This document shows positions 1-10,869 of a stretch of 64,000 bases of DNA, in pieces (position 1 is the stretch's first letter; every line of letters begins with the position of its first letter). Below the pieces are notes generated by a model. That model saw only the letters and a program-made list of their open reading frames with translations, was not told where the DNA came from and searched no databases. The position numbers were made by a program, and so were the translations under genes. Source of the stretch: Pipra filicauda (Eukaryota > Chordata > Aves > Passeriformes > Pipridae); NCBI RefSeq assembly GCF_003945595.2, contig NW_024104367.1:1877981-1941980 (forward strand). The letters are read 5' to 3'.

Positions 1-2470
1 CTGTCAATAACACTCAATGACTGGATGACTCTGTACTATAGAATCTATTTGATAACCTAATTCTCCTCTGTCAATTGATTCCTGACCTGACCTTTCATTC
101 TTGTTTCAAATGGTTTTCTTAGTAGCTCAGCTAACTACAGTTGCCAGTAGTTGATACTTACTAAACATTTTTTTAAAATGTATCTTAGCATTTTCCCACC
201 ATCTGCTTTTAAACTGCCCATTTGTAGGGATTCTTTACATAAATATTTCGTGGCTCATTTGATTCTCTGCATAATTAAGTAATTGCTTCTCACTTAGTTT
301 TCTCCATAACTAATCTACTGCCACATAATTAACAAACTCTTTAATTCCTTATTAATTATTTACTGTTTTTTTGAATGTATGAATTAATTGACTGTTTAAA
401 TTTGCTGCTGTGGTGATTTGACATCTAGTTAATTGTTTTGATTAATCAATTAATTAGTTTTTTAATATCTGCTTAAACGTATAACCCCATGACTGCCTTG
501 CAAATGTTCTAGCACCCTTCCCTGTTCTCATCTCATTCAGTGCTATCATCTCATCCACATCTGGGTGCTCAACTCATTGTCCAGGCACATGGACCTTTTG
601 AGCTTACATGTATTCCCTCTGATAAATCCATCTCTATAGCCCCAGTGATGCTCCTTCTGTTGGATCTTCCTCCAAATATGCTTTTTTCCATGTGACACAC
701 TGCTCAGGCACTGGAACCTCCAGAGAGATTCGACTTTGCTTAGTTAGACCAAAAAGAAAAGGGGAGAATCAGAAAGAAAGGCATTAAAATATTGAGGTAT
801 GAAAACCCATGAGATAAATGTGAAACAAGAACAGACTTTGAGAATTATGCATTTTCGTGGCACACAGGATGAGGATGTTTTATATTCAGTATAACTGCTG
901 AAGACATTTGTGGGAAATTGGTAGCTGATAAAGTTCCCAAAACTTTGTGTTTATGTATAGCTCTTTCACTAGACTTTCTTCATTGAGACTGTTTTTCTCT
1001 GGTTCTTTATAGTAGAATTCACACTTTGCTTTATTTATGTGCTAATCCTGGACTTGAGCTTTCACATCTGGTTGCTGTAGAAGCTGCTATTCTCTTTGAG
1101 GACGGGATCTTTAAAAGACGTGTTGCCTGAACAAGTACTTTGTTGTTATATATCCTGAATAAGCCAACAAAACCTCATACCCGATATGATGAAAACTCCT
1201 TCAAAATGGAATGTTTTTTTTAAGTTTTCCACAAGGTGTCAGCTGCTCTTCAAAGGTATTAAATTGTGGCTTCTTATACAAGTGGAAGAGTGGGAAGTGA
1301 AATGGCTTTATCAGGCACTCAATGTGAAATGCAGGGGGTACTTTCACGAGCATTACATTTTGCATCAAGAGAATAACCCAAGTCAGAATCCAAATAGGTT
1401 GGAACTTTTCATATGTTCAATGGGGACCGTCCTAATTTATTGTCCGATGGTGATCAGTCTACAGAAAATACTGAAATTGCCAGGAATAAAATACTTTTGA
1501 AGCCCATGAAAATGTACTAAAACTGTGTTATGAAAAATGTCAAATACATGACATGATAGGTTATGCTGTTATAATATGTGTGTAAAAAGTTGCAATATGC
1601 ATAATACATGTGTTATAATGCGTCTTAAAATGACTGTTTAGCATTATCACCTGTCTGCTGGATATTAGGGAGTAAAAGACTGGAGCTGGTAGAGCAGTTC
1701 CTAGAAGTGGTTCTGTCCTGGCTGCCCAGCTCCTCCTTCTCCTGCATTCCAGTATCTATGGCAGCTCCATCTCCATCCACATGGGACTGTAAACACCAAG
1801 TGCACATGGACATACCTACATGCGGGTGACTCAGTTTACATGTCCTACTCTTGATCTGAGTCCTACCCCCAGGTAGGGTTTTTAACAAGTCCTTTGGTAA
1901 GAAGGGGCTAGCTGGTCCATGAAAAATCACCTGTGGCAGTGGTCTCCATGCCCAAGTTGCTCCTCTGGTGGAAAACACTGGAGAATATGCAGAAGTTGTT
2001 AATATTTCAAGGGAGTGGATGCAAGAGTCTGCTAATCTTTTTTATCTCCAATTTCTGTGGAACTGATTATCATGAGAAGACAGCAGGCAATAGGCACAAC
2101 CTACTAGCTTGTGTTTATGCTGGAAGTGGAGAGGTGAAGAATTTAAGTAATTTGCTTTTCTTTATTTACCTTAGCCGATTTAACTTGAGACTTTTTCAGG
2201 GCTGTTTTTGCAACACGTTGAGTCTAATTCCTAAAGAATCTGAAACAATTGGATTCCCTGCACATGTAGTGAATAATAATGAAAAGCTAAAGATGTTATT
2301 CCTCTGATGCAACATTAGTGTGTGATATAGTGAGTGTGCTGCAGAGAATGGGTTATCTCTTAGTCCTCTCTGTAACTCTGAAGAACAAAGCTCACCTTTT
2401 AATGTTTCCAGACAGTGCTTGATACAGAAGCTATTAATGCCTTTGATCAGCATTATGTGTTATATATAAG
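1..2470. other. Unique AT-rich noncoding sequence
   Basis: I see no convincing exon, RNA gene or transposon here. Open frames around 1186-1500, 1625-1978 and 1933-2307 are short, overlap on opposite strands and resemble no family I know. The first 500 bases are notably rich in TAAT/ATTA motifs, listed separately. Confidence 0.6.
262..465. promoter_or_regulatory. Cluster of TAAT/ATTA homeodomain-core motifs
   Basis: Within about 200 bases there are many TAATTA, TTAATTA and ATTAAT cores, for example ATAATTAAGTAATTG, TTATTAATTATT and GATTAATCAATTAATTAG. Such cores are the generic binding site of Antennapedia-class and LIM/paired homeodomains, and dense clusters occur in vertebrate developmental enhancers. 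AT-rich composition alone could also produce this, so the regulatory role is inference. Confidence 0.2.
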
Positions 2471-2615
2471 TATCACAGAATCAGAATCACAGAACTATTA
2501 AGGTTGGAAAAGACCTCCAAGATCATCAGGTCTAGTCTTTGACCAAACACCACCAGGACAACTAGACCATGAGCAACTCCAGGGATGGTGACTCCACCAC
2601 CACCCAGGGCAGTCC
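2471..2615 (-). mobile_element. CR1 LINE fragment, 3' end (antisense)
   Basis: On the + strand it reads ATCACAGAATCAGAATCACAG, then AAGGTTGGAAAAGACCTCCAAG, then the GCAACTCCAGGGATGGTGACTCCACC block. This is the reverse complement of the CR1 3' end in the subfamilies whose tail reads 'GACCTCCAAGATCATC'. The 3' end lies at the low coordinate and only about 145 bases survive. Confidence 0.9.
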
Positions 2616-2901
2616 ATAAAGTATTAAATTTCAAGGAGACCGTTTACATTATTAAAATCATATGAATAAAGTTAGATAAGTCAGTGGACCCAAGCCCTAA
2701 CAGTATTCATATTGGAGATTTGCCATAGCAGAAAGAAGAATAATTATTACTTTGAGGAGAGGTATAATCTCAGTGAAAAATGAGCTTTCTAAAAAAAGTA
2801 AAAAATTGCACAAGATGTGTCATAATGGAATGTAGCAGAAATATGTAAGGGATATGTAAGCAGATATAGGGGGGAGAAATTACATTTTTTATCATCAAGA
2901 A

Positions 2902-2916
2902 ATATATATATATATA
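2902..2916. repeat. (AT)n microsatellite
   Basis: A 15-base alternating A/T run inside AT-rich sequence. It is too short to be remarkable. Confidence 0.8.
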
Positions 2917-3304
2917 CATTTACATTTATTGTCAGCATTTCTTAATAGTGAGAAAAATTATGTCAACAACTCAGTAGCCTACAGGAATTATTAGAGAAGG
3001 TGAAATAGCTGAGCCTGCAGGAATATAGTTCCCATTCAGCTCTGTCTCATTGCAGTTTTATGTCAGTATAAATTCACTGGTTCAGTGAAATTCAGCCCAC
3101 ACCTTGATTTTTGTGTCTAACTGAAGCTGTGCAAGCAGAAGGCTGTAAATTTCTTAGTTCCTTTTTTATTTACTGCTGATACAGCATCATTCTAGGGTGG
3201 TACAGAAGACAACATTTCAATATTTGGATTTTTTTTTAATAACCAGAACTTCTTCCTTGGCTTTCTGTATGTTTAGTAGCTCACTCTCAAAAAAGGTAAC
3301 TTTC

Positions 3305-3328
3305 ATAATATTCAATTATGAATATTAT
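3305..3328. repeat. Perfect 10-bp inverted repeat, 4-base loop
   Basis: Left arm ATAATATTCA, loop ATTA, right arm TGAATATTAT. It could form a short cruciform. AT-rich composition makes a chance origin plausible. Confidence 0.85.
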
Positions 3329-4438
3329 TCAATTTGTATTCAATTTGACTTTCAGTATTCCTTTTCTTTAGTCTTCCTTCTAAAATGTAGAAGAATCATG
3401 TACAAAACTAGAATTATTCATTTTTTTAAAAAATCAGTCACAATTGTGACATGCTGTTATTGATTTTATCAGCGGAGTTGAGAAACAACATTTCAAATAA
3501 AAACATCTAAACCAATGGCTTTCCATGTATACAAACATGTTAAATACTGAATTATCTCTTTTTTCCAGGGTTTACCTTTCTATCTTTCTACCAGAAGCAA
3601 AAGTTTATGAAAATAGGTAAAATATAAAATGTGCATCTGTCTTCTGGAAGAATTTGGTATATTTGTGTGTGATTGAGTAGTTGCAGTTGACAAAAAGAAT
3701 GGAGGCAGAATACCAGAAACTATTGATCTACCAAGGGATTGTGTTCCACCTCAGCTTTAGTAATCTGGTTTTTAATCATTCTGTGTACTTTTTAACATTT
3801 GAAAGCTGTAAGTCTTTATATTGGAAGTATATCAGGCTAAGAATTGATTGGCATTGTTTTAGCAGAACTTTGGAAAAGTAAGTGCTGAGTAAAACTTGGC
3901 TTCTTTTGCTGCTTGCTCTTCAATTAAGAATTTATTTAGAATTTCAATTTATTTGAAAATAAGATATGGGAGAAGCTCAGTGTTCAGCAACTTAATACTT
4001 TAATTACCCAGTATTAAATTTTGCTTAATTATAAAACAACTCATAGAACTCTTTGACATGTGAACAAAACATTGCCAGAAGCTTTCTTTTGAAATCTAAA
4101 AATCCAAAGGAAGAAGCAGGTGTTGAGACATTTAATAATGCTCAGTTATTTAAAAAAAACCCCTCCCTTGAAAGGCAATAGAGTGTTTTAATTGTTTAGA
4201 AATGTTTAGAAATAATTTAGCTGCTATTATTCAATTTATGTGAGACACCAAACAGCAAATTATTTTTATGCCACAATATTTTCAGAAAAAATAACAAAAA
4301 TCTCTCTTTGAATTTGTCTTAAAGTAGCCCAGTGGTGTCTTATGGTGTCCTACAGCTTGTGCAGGCTGTAGGACCCAACAGCATCACCTTTGCCCTGCTG
4401 CACTTGGCTGTTCAAATCAGGGAAAGCTAAAAAGAACA

Positions 4439-4853
4439 ACCCATAAGGCCGAGAGAATTGGGGTTGTTCAGTCTGGAGAAGAGAAGGCTTTGGGGTGACC
4501 TCATTGCAACCTTCCAGTACCTGAAGGGAGCCAACAAGAAAGATGGGGAGGGACTTCTTACAAGAGCATGAAGTGTCAGGACAAGGGGGAATGACTTTAA
4601 ACTGACAGAGAACAGATTTAGATTAGATATTATGGAAAAATTCTTCCCTGTGAGGGCGGGGAGGCCCTGGCACAGGTTCCCCAGAGAAGCTGTGGCTGCC
4701 CCATCCCTGGAAGTGTCCGAGGCCAGGTTGGATGGGGCTCTGAGCAACCTGTTCTGGTGGAAGGTGCCCCTGCCCATGGCAGGGGGTTGGAACAAGATGA
4801 TCTTTAAGGTCCCTTCCAATCCAATCCACTTTATCATTCTGTGATTCTGTGAT
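4439..4853 (+). mobile_element. CR1 LINE fragment with intact 3' tail
   Basis: A 5'-truncated CR1 of about 415 bases. It begins at the 'GAGAATTGGGGTTGTTCAG' block and continues through TCTGGAGAAGAGAAGGCTTT and the CTGTGGCTGCCCCATCCCTG block. It ends in the diagnostic tail ATTCTGTGATTCTGTGATA. Translation around 4632-4780 gives CR1 ORF2 C-terminal residues such as RPWHRFPREAVAAPSLEV, with WHRFPREAV typical of the family. It is a dead copy with frameshifts relative to a full ORF2. Confidence 0.95.
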
Positions 4854-6640
4854 ACTGAAACACTAAGCTTGCTCATGGAGGGTTTCCTTTGCCCGGCACA
4901 CGTTACCATTAAGCATTAATTACCAAAGCAGCACTTGCCTTTTAATTGCAGTTACAGCTTAGCTACTCCTCATCATTCATTTGTATGGTAAAGGAGGTTT
5001 CAAACTTGTGGAATAAAACAAAGTACTGGAACTACCTCTTAATTGTAATGTTTTGGTAGACTTGTGGGTAGACTTGTGGGGCCTGTCTCTCCCTATGTTA
5101 TATCTCAGCTCTTTCCTTTAAATACAAGATTTTTCCAAGAAAAGTGCCTGCCTAGGAATTAGGGAAAAGGTGAGGGAAACAACATGGGACAGAAGGTCTG
5201 AGTAAGGATGTTTTTAATAGAAGAACATCTTTTAGGAAAGAGGAAGAACACAGGGATGTAAGAGTTGTTTTCACAACTTGACTGTGTGTTGTACATTACC
5301 TTTTGGAAATAGATTTGCCTCTTAAATAGTCCTACTATTCAAAACATGCTGCTAAATTTAAATTCCCCCTGGACCTTTGATTATTGTCCAATTAGCTGAC
5401 AGATTGGAAGTTGAGCACCAAAGTTTGGATTCAGCAAGGTTTCAGTAGCAGCAGCTTTTCCCCTGTCTGAGGCAGCCTTTTCGCTGCAGTGGAGTCCTGG
5501 GATCAGAGACAACATCCTGCCAGATGTTGTCTCTGATCTAAACTGTTGCTTTAGTCCCTAACAAATCCTTGAGTGTAACACCATGTCCCAAAGTCGGTGA
5601 GTGCTAACTTGTTTTTGAGATTGCTGCATACAGAAAGGGACATGGCTTTTCCTTTCATGCAGATAAATGATATTTGGCAGAAATACCAGCCTGAAAGTTG
5701 TTGGTTTTCACATTGCCCATTAGGATGATCAGATTGATTCTTTTCCCTTTTTTCAAGATTTTAGGTCTTCTCATAAGATTTTTTCCATCCTTGAGCCACT
5801 TCTTGAAACGTGATGATTTTAAATGGAAAAGGCACAAAGCTGCTGCTGTTCCAGGTCTCTCATAAATATTCAGTCTGCCTTTTGTAGCTGTTATAGTATG
5901 ATAGGACTAAACTAAAGTAATGGGCTTAATGCTGTTAAGAACTGTCCCTTTGCTTTGACTCATTTTACTACCAATTTCCAGTTATTTTTTACTCTCCTTC
6001 CAATAGATATCCTCACATTACTCCCCAGAATATCTTCTAAGCTTCTGTTGCCCAGTAGATATTTTCTTCATAGGCAAGTTGACTTCGGTAACAGGAACTG
6101 CTGGTTGCTTTCCTGCTTGGTACTGCATTTTAGTAATACTCTGTCTCAGTAACTTTGGCTTTTCTACAACGTTTTCTTTTATAATTGTGTTCCAGCAGAG
6201 TTGCAGAACATGAATGTCTTTATTTTAAGCTGTTAATTAACAGTGGAAGAAGGATGTGTAGTAAACTTTGCACATTTAACATTTAATTTTAAAGTGGTGA
6301 AGTTATGTTTCACGGTCTGCAGAAGATAGGAAAAGGAGCAATAGAAAGTTTGTATTTTTACCCTTTCTTCAGAAACCACACGCTGAGGTTCAGCAAAGTA
6401 TCTAAGGATAAATGAGAGAACAGGAAAACAAAGTCCTAAGCCTGGTCTTGTTGGAATTTAGTAACCTGGGAGATTTTCCAAAGACTCTGGATTTTAACAG
6501 TTCCTTCAAATAATGGTTTAAGAGTTGCTGAGAGCCAAGACCCACATCTCTGGCAGCTTGCATTTGAGTAACAGGTGACAATACAAAGACCTTTAAGCAT
6601 TTAATAGTCTTAGCTGTGTTTGCATGTTAACACTTACTTC
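4854..6640. other. Unique noncoding sequence
   Basis: No gene or transposon is recognised apart from the hairpin at 5501-5538. Short open frames at 5655-5837 (-) and 5955-6152 (+) are low-complexity or unsupported. Confidence 0.6.
5501..5538. repeat. Perfect 16-bp hairpin with 6-base loop
   Basis: Left arm GATCAGAGACAACATC (5501-5516), loop CTGCCA, right arm GATGTTGTCTCTGATC (5523-5538). The arms are exact reverse complements, with a possible G-T pair beyond. The stem is shorter than a pre-miRNA, and I recognise no known RNA. It may be a snap-back templated insertion or a small structured element. Confidence 0.95.
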
Positions 6641-6641
6641 T

Positions 6642-6652
6642 CCCCCCCCCCC
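6642..6652. repeat. C11 homopolymer
   Basis: A run of eleven C bases followed by TCC. It is a simple repeat only. Confidence 0.9.
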
Positions 6653-6679
6653 TCCAAAAGTCAGTGAGTTGTCATTTGC

Positions 6680-7050
6680 ATTTCCCTCATCACAAACAGG
6701 ACCAGGTTTAGAGTTGCAAAAAGCTGTCAGGATTTTCTTTATTACTATTATTGTTTATTACAAGGGGGGGCTCCAACTGATTTGCAGGTGCAGGAGTGCC
6801 CAGCTCCCCTGGAGAAGGTACAGGCTCGGGCAGGCATTGCAGGAGCGATGCCAACTCACCTCTGAGTCCTGAGCCTGAACTGTCCCTGCAGCCTCTGAGT
6901 CCAGCCTGGTGCTGCAGCCTGTTGGAAGGATTGCTTCCAGCTCCCTCTGGCTGTCCCTTAGTACTCTTTGTCAAGCTGTGTAATATTTGAAGATGATTGT
7001 GGCTGATACTTTGCACTGATAAGAAGAACCTGACCTGAACCATCACACAT
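6680..7050 (-). mobile_element. Possible minus-strand LTR or transcript 3' end
   Basis: On the minus strand a GC-rich block (about 6770-6960, the most GC-rich part of this area) is followed by CTTGTAATAAACAATAATAG and then AGTAATAAAGAAAATCC. This gives two AATAAA polyadenylation-type signals in about 30 bases. GC-rich sequence, clustered AATAAA signals and then a T/G-containing stretch resembles an LTR U3-R junction or the last exon of a transcript. I cannot define termini or a target duplication, so the identity is weak. Confidence 0.25.
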
Positions 7051-8153
7051 TCTTGTTTTGTTCATTTTTCATGTCTGTTTTTACACCACATGTACCAGAC
7101 TTTGTGTCTTTCAAACACCCATTTACAATCACTGGGTATGATAACATGCAGCAAACCGTAAGAGAGGGTAGTGATAAAATCCCTCCAGTGCTGTGTACCA
7201 GGGTGCATTCACAAAATCCCACTGCGTTGTGCAGGCAAATACTGAAGAGATTCTATATCCCAGCCTTTTCCACAATAACTTCTACTTTTGATTTCATCAA
7301 ATAGTAACTTTCTTTTTTAGTAATAAGTTTCAAATCCTGATGGCTTTCAGGAAAATGTAGGTTTCAGCATGTTCGTGTTTTTCCTTCTGCCCTTCTCATG
7401 CTTGCTAGTAAATTGGAGCCTGTGTTTGTATTTAAGATCTCTTGATTTTCTTGCAATTTAATAAAGCTAAGTAAAAGGACAGTTTTAATAAGCTGAATAC
7501 ATTAGGGTTGCATTATAAGTAGTGCTTTATGCAGGTTTTTTCCTATATCATTATAAAACCAATATTCTGAGCTTAGTGTGCTCATGGCAACAAGTTATGG
7601 TGAAAGCACCCAAAATGAGAGACTTAGAAGCTGCTCTTTCATTAGGTGATGCAGTTTTATTTCTCTCTCTCTACTTTCTCTTTGCTGGTAGCCATTTGCT
7701 GTTCTGAGCAGTTTTGAGAGCTGCCTCATGTAACATTAAAAAAATATTTTTGTTAGTCCTATATTTTAAATCTCACATCCTTTGTAAATTGGAATAGTCT
7801 TGTTTGCACCAGGACATAAAGAGTTTGCACAGCATGTGGGTGTCAGGTATCTGCTGGCTGAGAAACCAAAAGCACTTTCTTTACAATGAGATGTTGTCTT
7901 ATTGAGCTGTGTCTTCTCACTGCTGGAAAAAACCCATTTCTGGTGGGTCACTCAGAGCTATTTTCATGGTACAAAAGGCCACACTCAGACAGCACTTGTG
8001 CTTTGGAGATAGAGGAGTTCTTGTCTGTGTGCTCTTGCTGCCGCTGTGATTCAGTCACGCTATGAGAGACAGATGTGAAGCAGCCCATGGTACAGCACCA
8101 CAGGGCCAGCCTGGGCACTGGGAACAAGATTAAAGCTGGCTTTGGGGCCAGGA
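7051..8153. other. Unique noncoding sequence
   Basis: No recognisable exon or repeat. Short frames at 7053-7304 and 7522-7707 have no supporting motif. Confidence 0.55.
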
Positions 8154-8556
8154 ACAGGCTGAGAGAGTTGGGGGTGTTCAGCCTGGAGAAGAGAAGGCTC
8201 TGGGGACACCTTAGAGCCCCTTCCAGCACCTAGAGGGGCTCCAAGAGAGCTGGAGAGGGACTTTGGGCAAGAGCATAAAGTGATAGGACAAAGGGGAATG
8301 GCTTTAAACTGAACGAGGGCGGGTTTAGATTAGGTATTAGGAAGAAATTATTTCCTGTGAGGGTGGTGAGGCCCTGGCACAGGTTGCCCAGGGAAATTGT
8401 GGACCCCCCATCCTTTGCAGGGTTCAAAGACAGGCTGGATGGGTCTCTGAGCAACCTGGTCTAGTGAAAGGTGTCCCTGCCCATGACAGGAGGCTGGAAC
8501 AAGATGATCTTTAAAGTTGCTTTCCAACTATATCACTCTGTGATTCTATGATATAT
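8154..8556 (+). mobile_element. CR1 LINE fragment with 3' tail
   Basis: It begins AACAGGCTGAGAGAGTTGGG and runs through the 'CAGCCTGGAGAAGAGAAGGCT', 'TGAGGGTGGTGAGGCCCTGG' and 'AACAAGATGATCTTTAA' blocks. It ends CACTCTGTGATTCTATGATA. This is the same CR1 group as the copies at 4439 and 15062, 5'-truncated at nearly the same place. The coding frame is broken. Confidence 0.95.
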
Positions 8557-10450
8557 GTCTGTATATTGGACTCCTGTCACTTCTTGGATGGTGGAGTTGA
8601 CTTGAAGTACGAAATAAGGCAGTGTTGACTCAAACCCAGTGCTGACCACGAGGTTCCACAAGGGCTCAAGTAAGCCCCTTGCTCTGCTGGCTGGAGGAGC
8701 AGGTGTTTTTCCATGGAAATCAAGCTCTCTGCCTCTGTGGAACTCTCTTCGCTCATACAACTCCTATAAATACAGTCTGAAGAGACAGTTTAACAACCTG
8801 AATGTGCATTTTGTGTCCTACCTTGCAAAAATGAGATCTAGAGATGTAAATTCCTATGTTTTTGATATTTCGCTCTCGAATAGCATTTCTGCCTTCAAAA
8901 TAGTTTTGAGACTGCGTGGCTCATGCTCACAATTTCTGGGATGCAGCTGCTCCTTAGAGTACTGCTGGGAAAATATAAGCCAAAAACTGAAAAAAATATA
9001 TAGAGCTGGCACCAACTTTAGGACTCGAGAACTGTCCCTTTATTCCTCTGTACTCCATAAGGAAGAGAGGGGAAAAAAACATTTGCCCTCATGTGATTGG
9101 TTGGGTATTTTTAGTACATATAAACTGTGGTTCCTTCTAGAGCTGTGTGATTACCAAAACAGTAAAGAAAGATGGAAGTTTTGTTTAACTCTCAGCAGGT
9201 GGATGTTCAGTGCCCCAAAAAAGTAAATCCCCTTGAAATCACAGAGTTAAGCAAGCACAGTCAGCACACTGCTGTCACGGGCTGTACTCTCAGAAATGGG
9301 AAACAAGATGAGAGCTCTCCTTGGTTCAAAGCTGAGGCTCAAACTCCAAGTGTTTCAAGGACTTTGTGGGAATTTGTGAATCTTTTATGTGCAAGGTAGT
9401 TAAGGATTCTTGACGCTTCATAAAAGCCCACTGCTATGCCTTCAATGTTCAGCTCCTAACCTAGAAAGGGGTTGTGATAGAAATGACACGAAACTCAGGT
9501 TCTTGTCCAAAAAAATTGAAGCGGACACAACATGAGGAAAGATGGTAGAACAGGTTGAATTTATAATGTGAATTACTAATGTTTGCTTGATCCTGGTCTG
9601 TGGAGACAGGAACCCCTGGTTCTGTGGTCAAGGCTGGTCTGAGCATGATTTTAGATGAAAAGCATTGTACTCCAAATTTTGGAATCACACAGGAGTTCCC
9701 CATAGGTCACTGTCTAAATTTGCAGGGCAATAAAAGACTAAATAAGACTGCTGAAGAGCCGAGTAGGTTTTGGTTTTTTTGCTTCTACTCCTCTTAAAAC
9801 ATTGGACTGTTTTCATAGTAATATCTTTCAGAACCTGAAGATTTTTTTTTTTATTGTTTTTCCTTTTGTGTGTGTAGAGTGTGAATTAAGGGTTCTTCCT
9901 GAAGCCGTTGTAGGGTGCACCGACCTCAGCTCTCAGCTGCACTCTGGACTGAAGAAAGAGTGTTGTTTATATGTGCTCACTGTAAAAAATATTTTATGAA
10001 GGATCAAATAATCCGACAAAAAAGAAAAATGATCATGCTCTTTGTCTGTTCCATAAAGATGATTCTAAGCTTATATGGAAGGTCTGGTTCAATGAGCTTT
10101 GATATCTCTGCTGTGTATTAAATATTTAAGTTAGAGCTGAGAAAATTTAATTATAAGCTTTATTACTTATTTTTCATCCCTTTCTGTCCAACCACATTTT
10201 GTGGATCACAGTGGGCTGAAGTGGCTACCATTGGTTTTTTGATTTGGACAGCAGGAATACCTTTTTTTTGGGCTTACATCTCACTACCATTTATATATCT
10301 AAAATTTTCTGCCTATTTTGGTCCTTGCAATATCAGAGAAATATTTCTGTGTCCTACCTAATACTAAAAGTTGAAGTTGCTGTTACTTGTTTTCTAGATT
10401 TAACTTTTTTAACTTTGTCTCTTTGCTGTTCAAAACTTCATCCTTTTCAG
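8557..10450. other. Unique noncoding sequence with a chance 195-codon frame
   Basis: An open frame at 8639-9226 (+) starts with a CTG codon just after the CR1. It shows no domain, signal or family resemblance I can see. Nothing else is recognised. The AT-rich run near 9845 is simple sequence. Confidence 0.5.
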
Positions 10451-10561
10451 GAAAATATGTGGGTCCCCCCAGGGGTGGCAATGCAAGTAAAACTCCTGCT
10501 GCTGATGGTGCAGGGTGGGTTCTGGAAATCGTCTCCGGAGAGCCCCTTCTTCTTCCTCAAC
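10451..10561 (+). other. Candidate exon, unidentified
   Basis: A pyrimidine-rich tract with acceptor (TTCATCCTTTTCAG) precedes an open frame beginning KYVGPPRGGNASKTPAADG, which is richer in GC and less repetitive than its flanks. A donor-like AAC|GTACAG follows at 10561/10562, and the frame stays open to about 10728. I do not recognise the peptide. It may be a true internal exon, part of a pseudogene, or chance. Confidence 0.22.
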
Positions 10562-10784
10562 GTACAGGGAGACTCAACTCCAGCATGGATCCTCAGATGC
10601 ATAATGATTCACATATAATGATTTCATTAGTGGATGTGTTTGATCTAACAAATTTGAACTGGAATGGATTTATTCAGTCATTAAAGCTTAAAAGAGCGAG
10701 AGGTCTCGAAGCCAGAAACCCAGCCTTCTGAGAGAAGTTAACTGTGCTCGTTTTACAACAAGCACCAGGCTCATGAGTGTTGAA

Positions 10785-10860
10785 ATGTGCTTGCCTAAGG
10801 TCAGAGTGAATTGACCACAGATCCCAAACCAAGACCTAGAAACAGGGTTTCAAGGCTCTA
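10785..10860 (-). mobile_element. Probable ancient MIR/CORE-SINE fragment (antisense)
   Basis: The + strand reads GTGCTTGCCTAAGGTCAGAG and then AGATCCCAAACCAAGACCTAG. This resembles the reverse complement of the conserved MIR core, 'ACTTGCCCAAGGTCACACAG...AACCCAGG'. It is highly diverged, as expected for a pre-avian insertion. Confidence 0.4.
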
Positions 10861-10869
10861 ATTACAAGC

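Larger units (their letters stand above)
2616..4438. other. Unique AT-rich noncoding sequence
   Basis: No gene is recognised. The stretch holds an (AT)n run at 2902-2916 and a perfect 10-bp inverted repeat at 3305-3328. Nearby, ATTCAATTTG occurs twice in direct orientation, within about 3328-3358. Confidence 0.6.

Noticed and set aside
8639..9226. Longest open frame in the window (195 codons, +)
   Set aside because: It starts with a non-ATG codon, has no recognisable domain, signal or splice logic, and one such frame is expected by chance in 64 kb of AT-rich DNA read in six frames.
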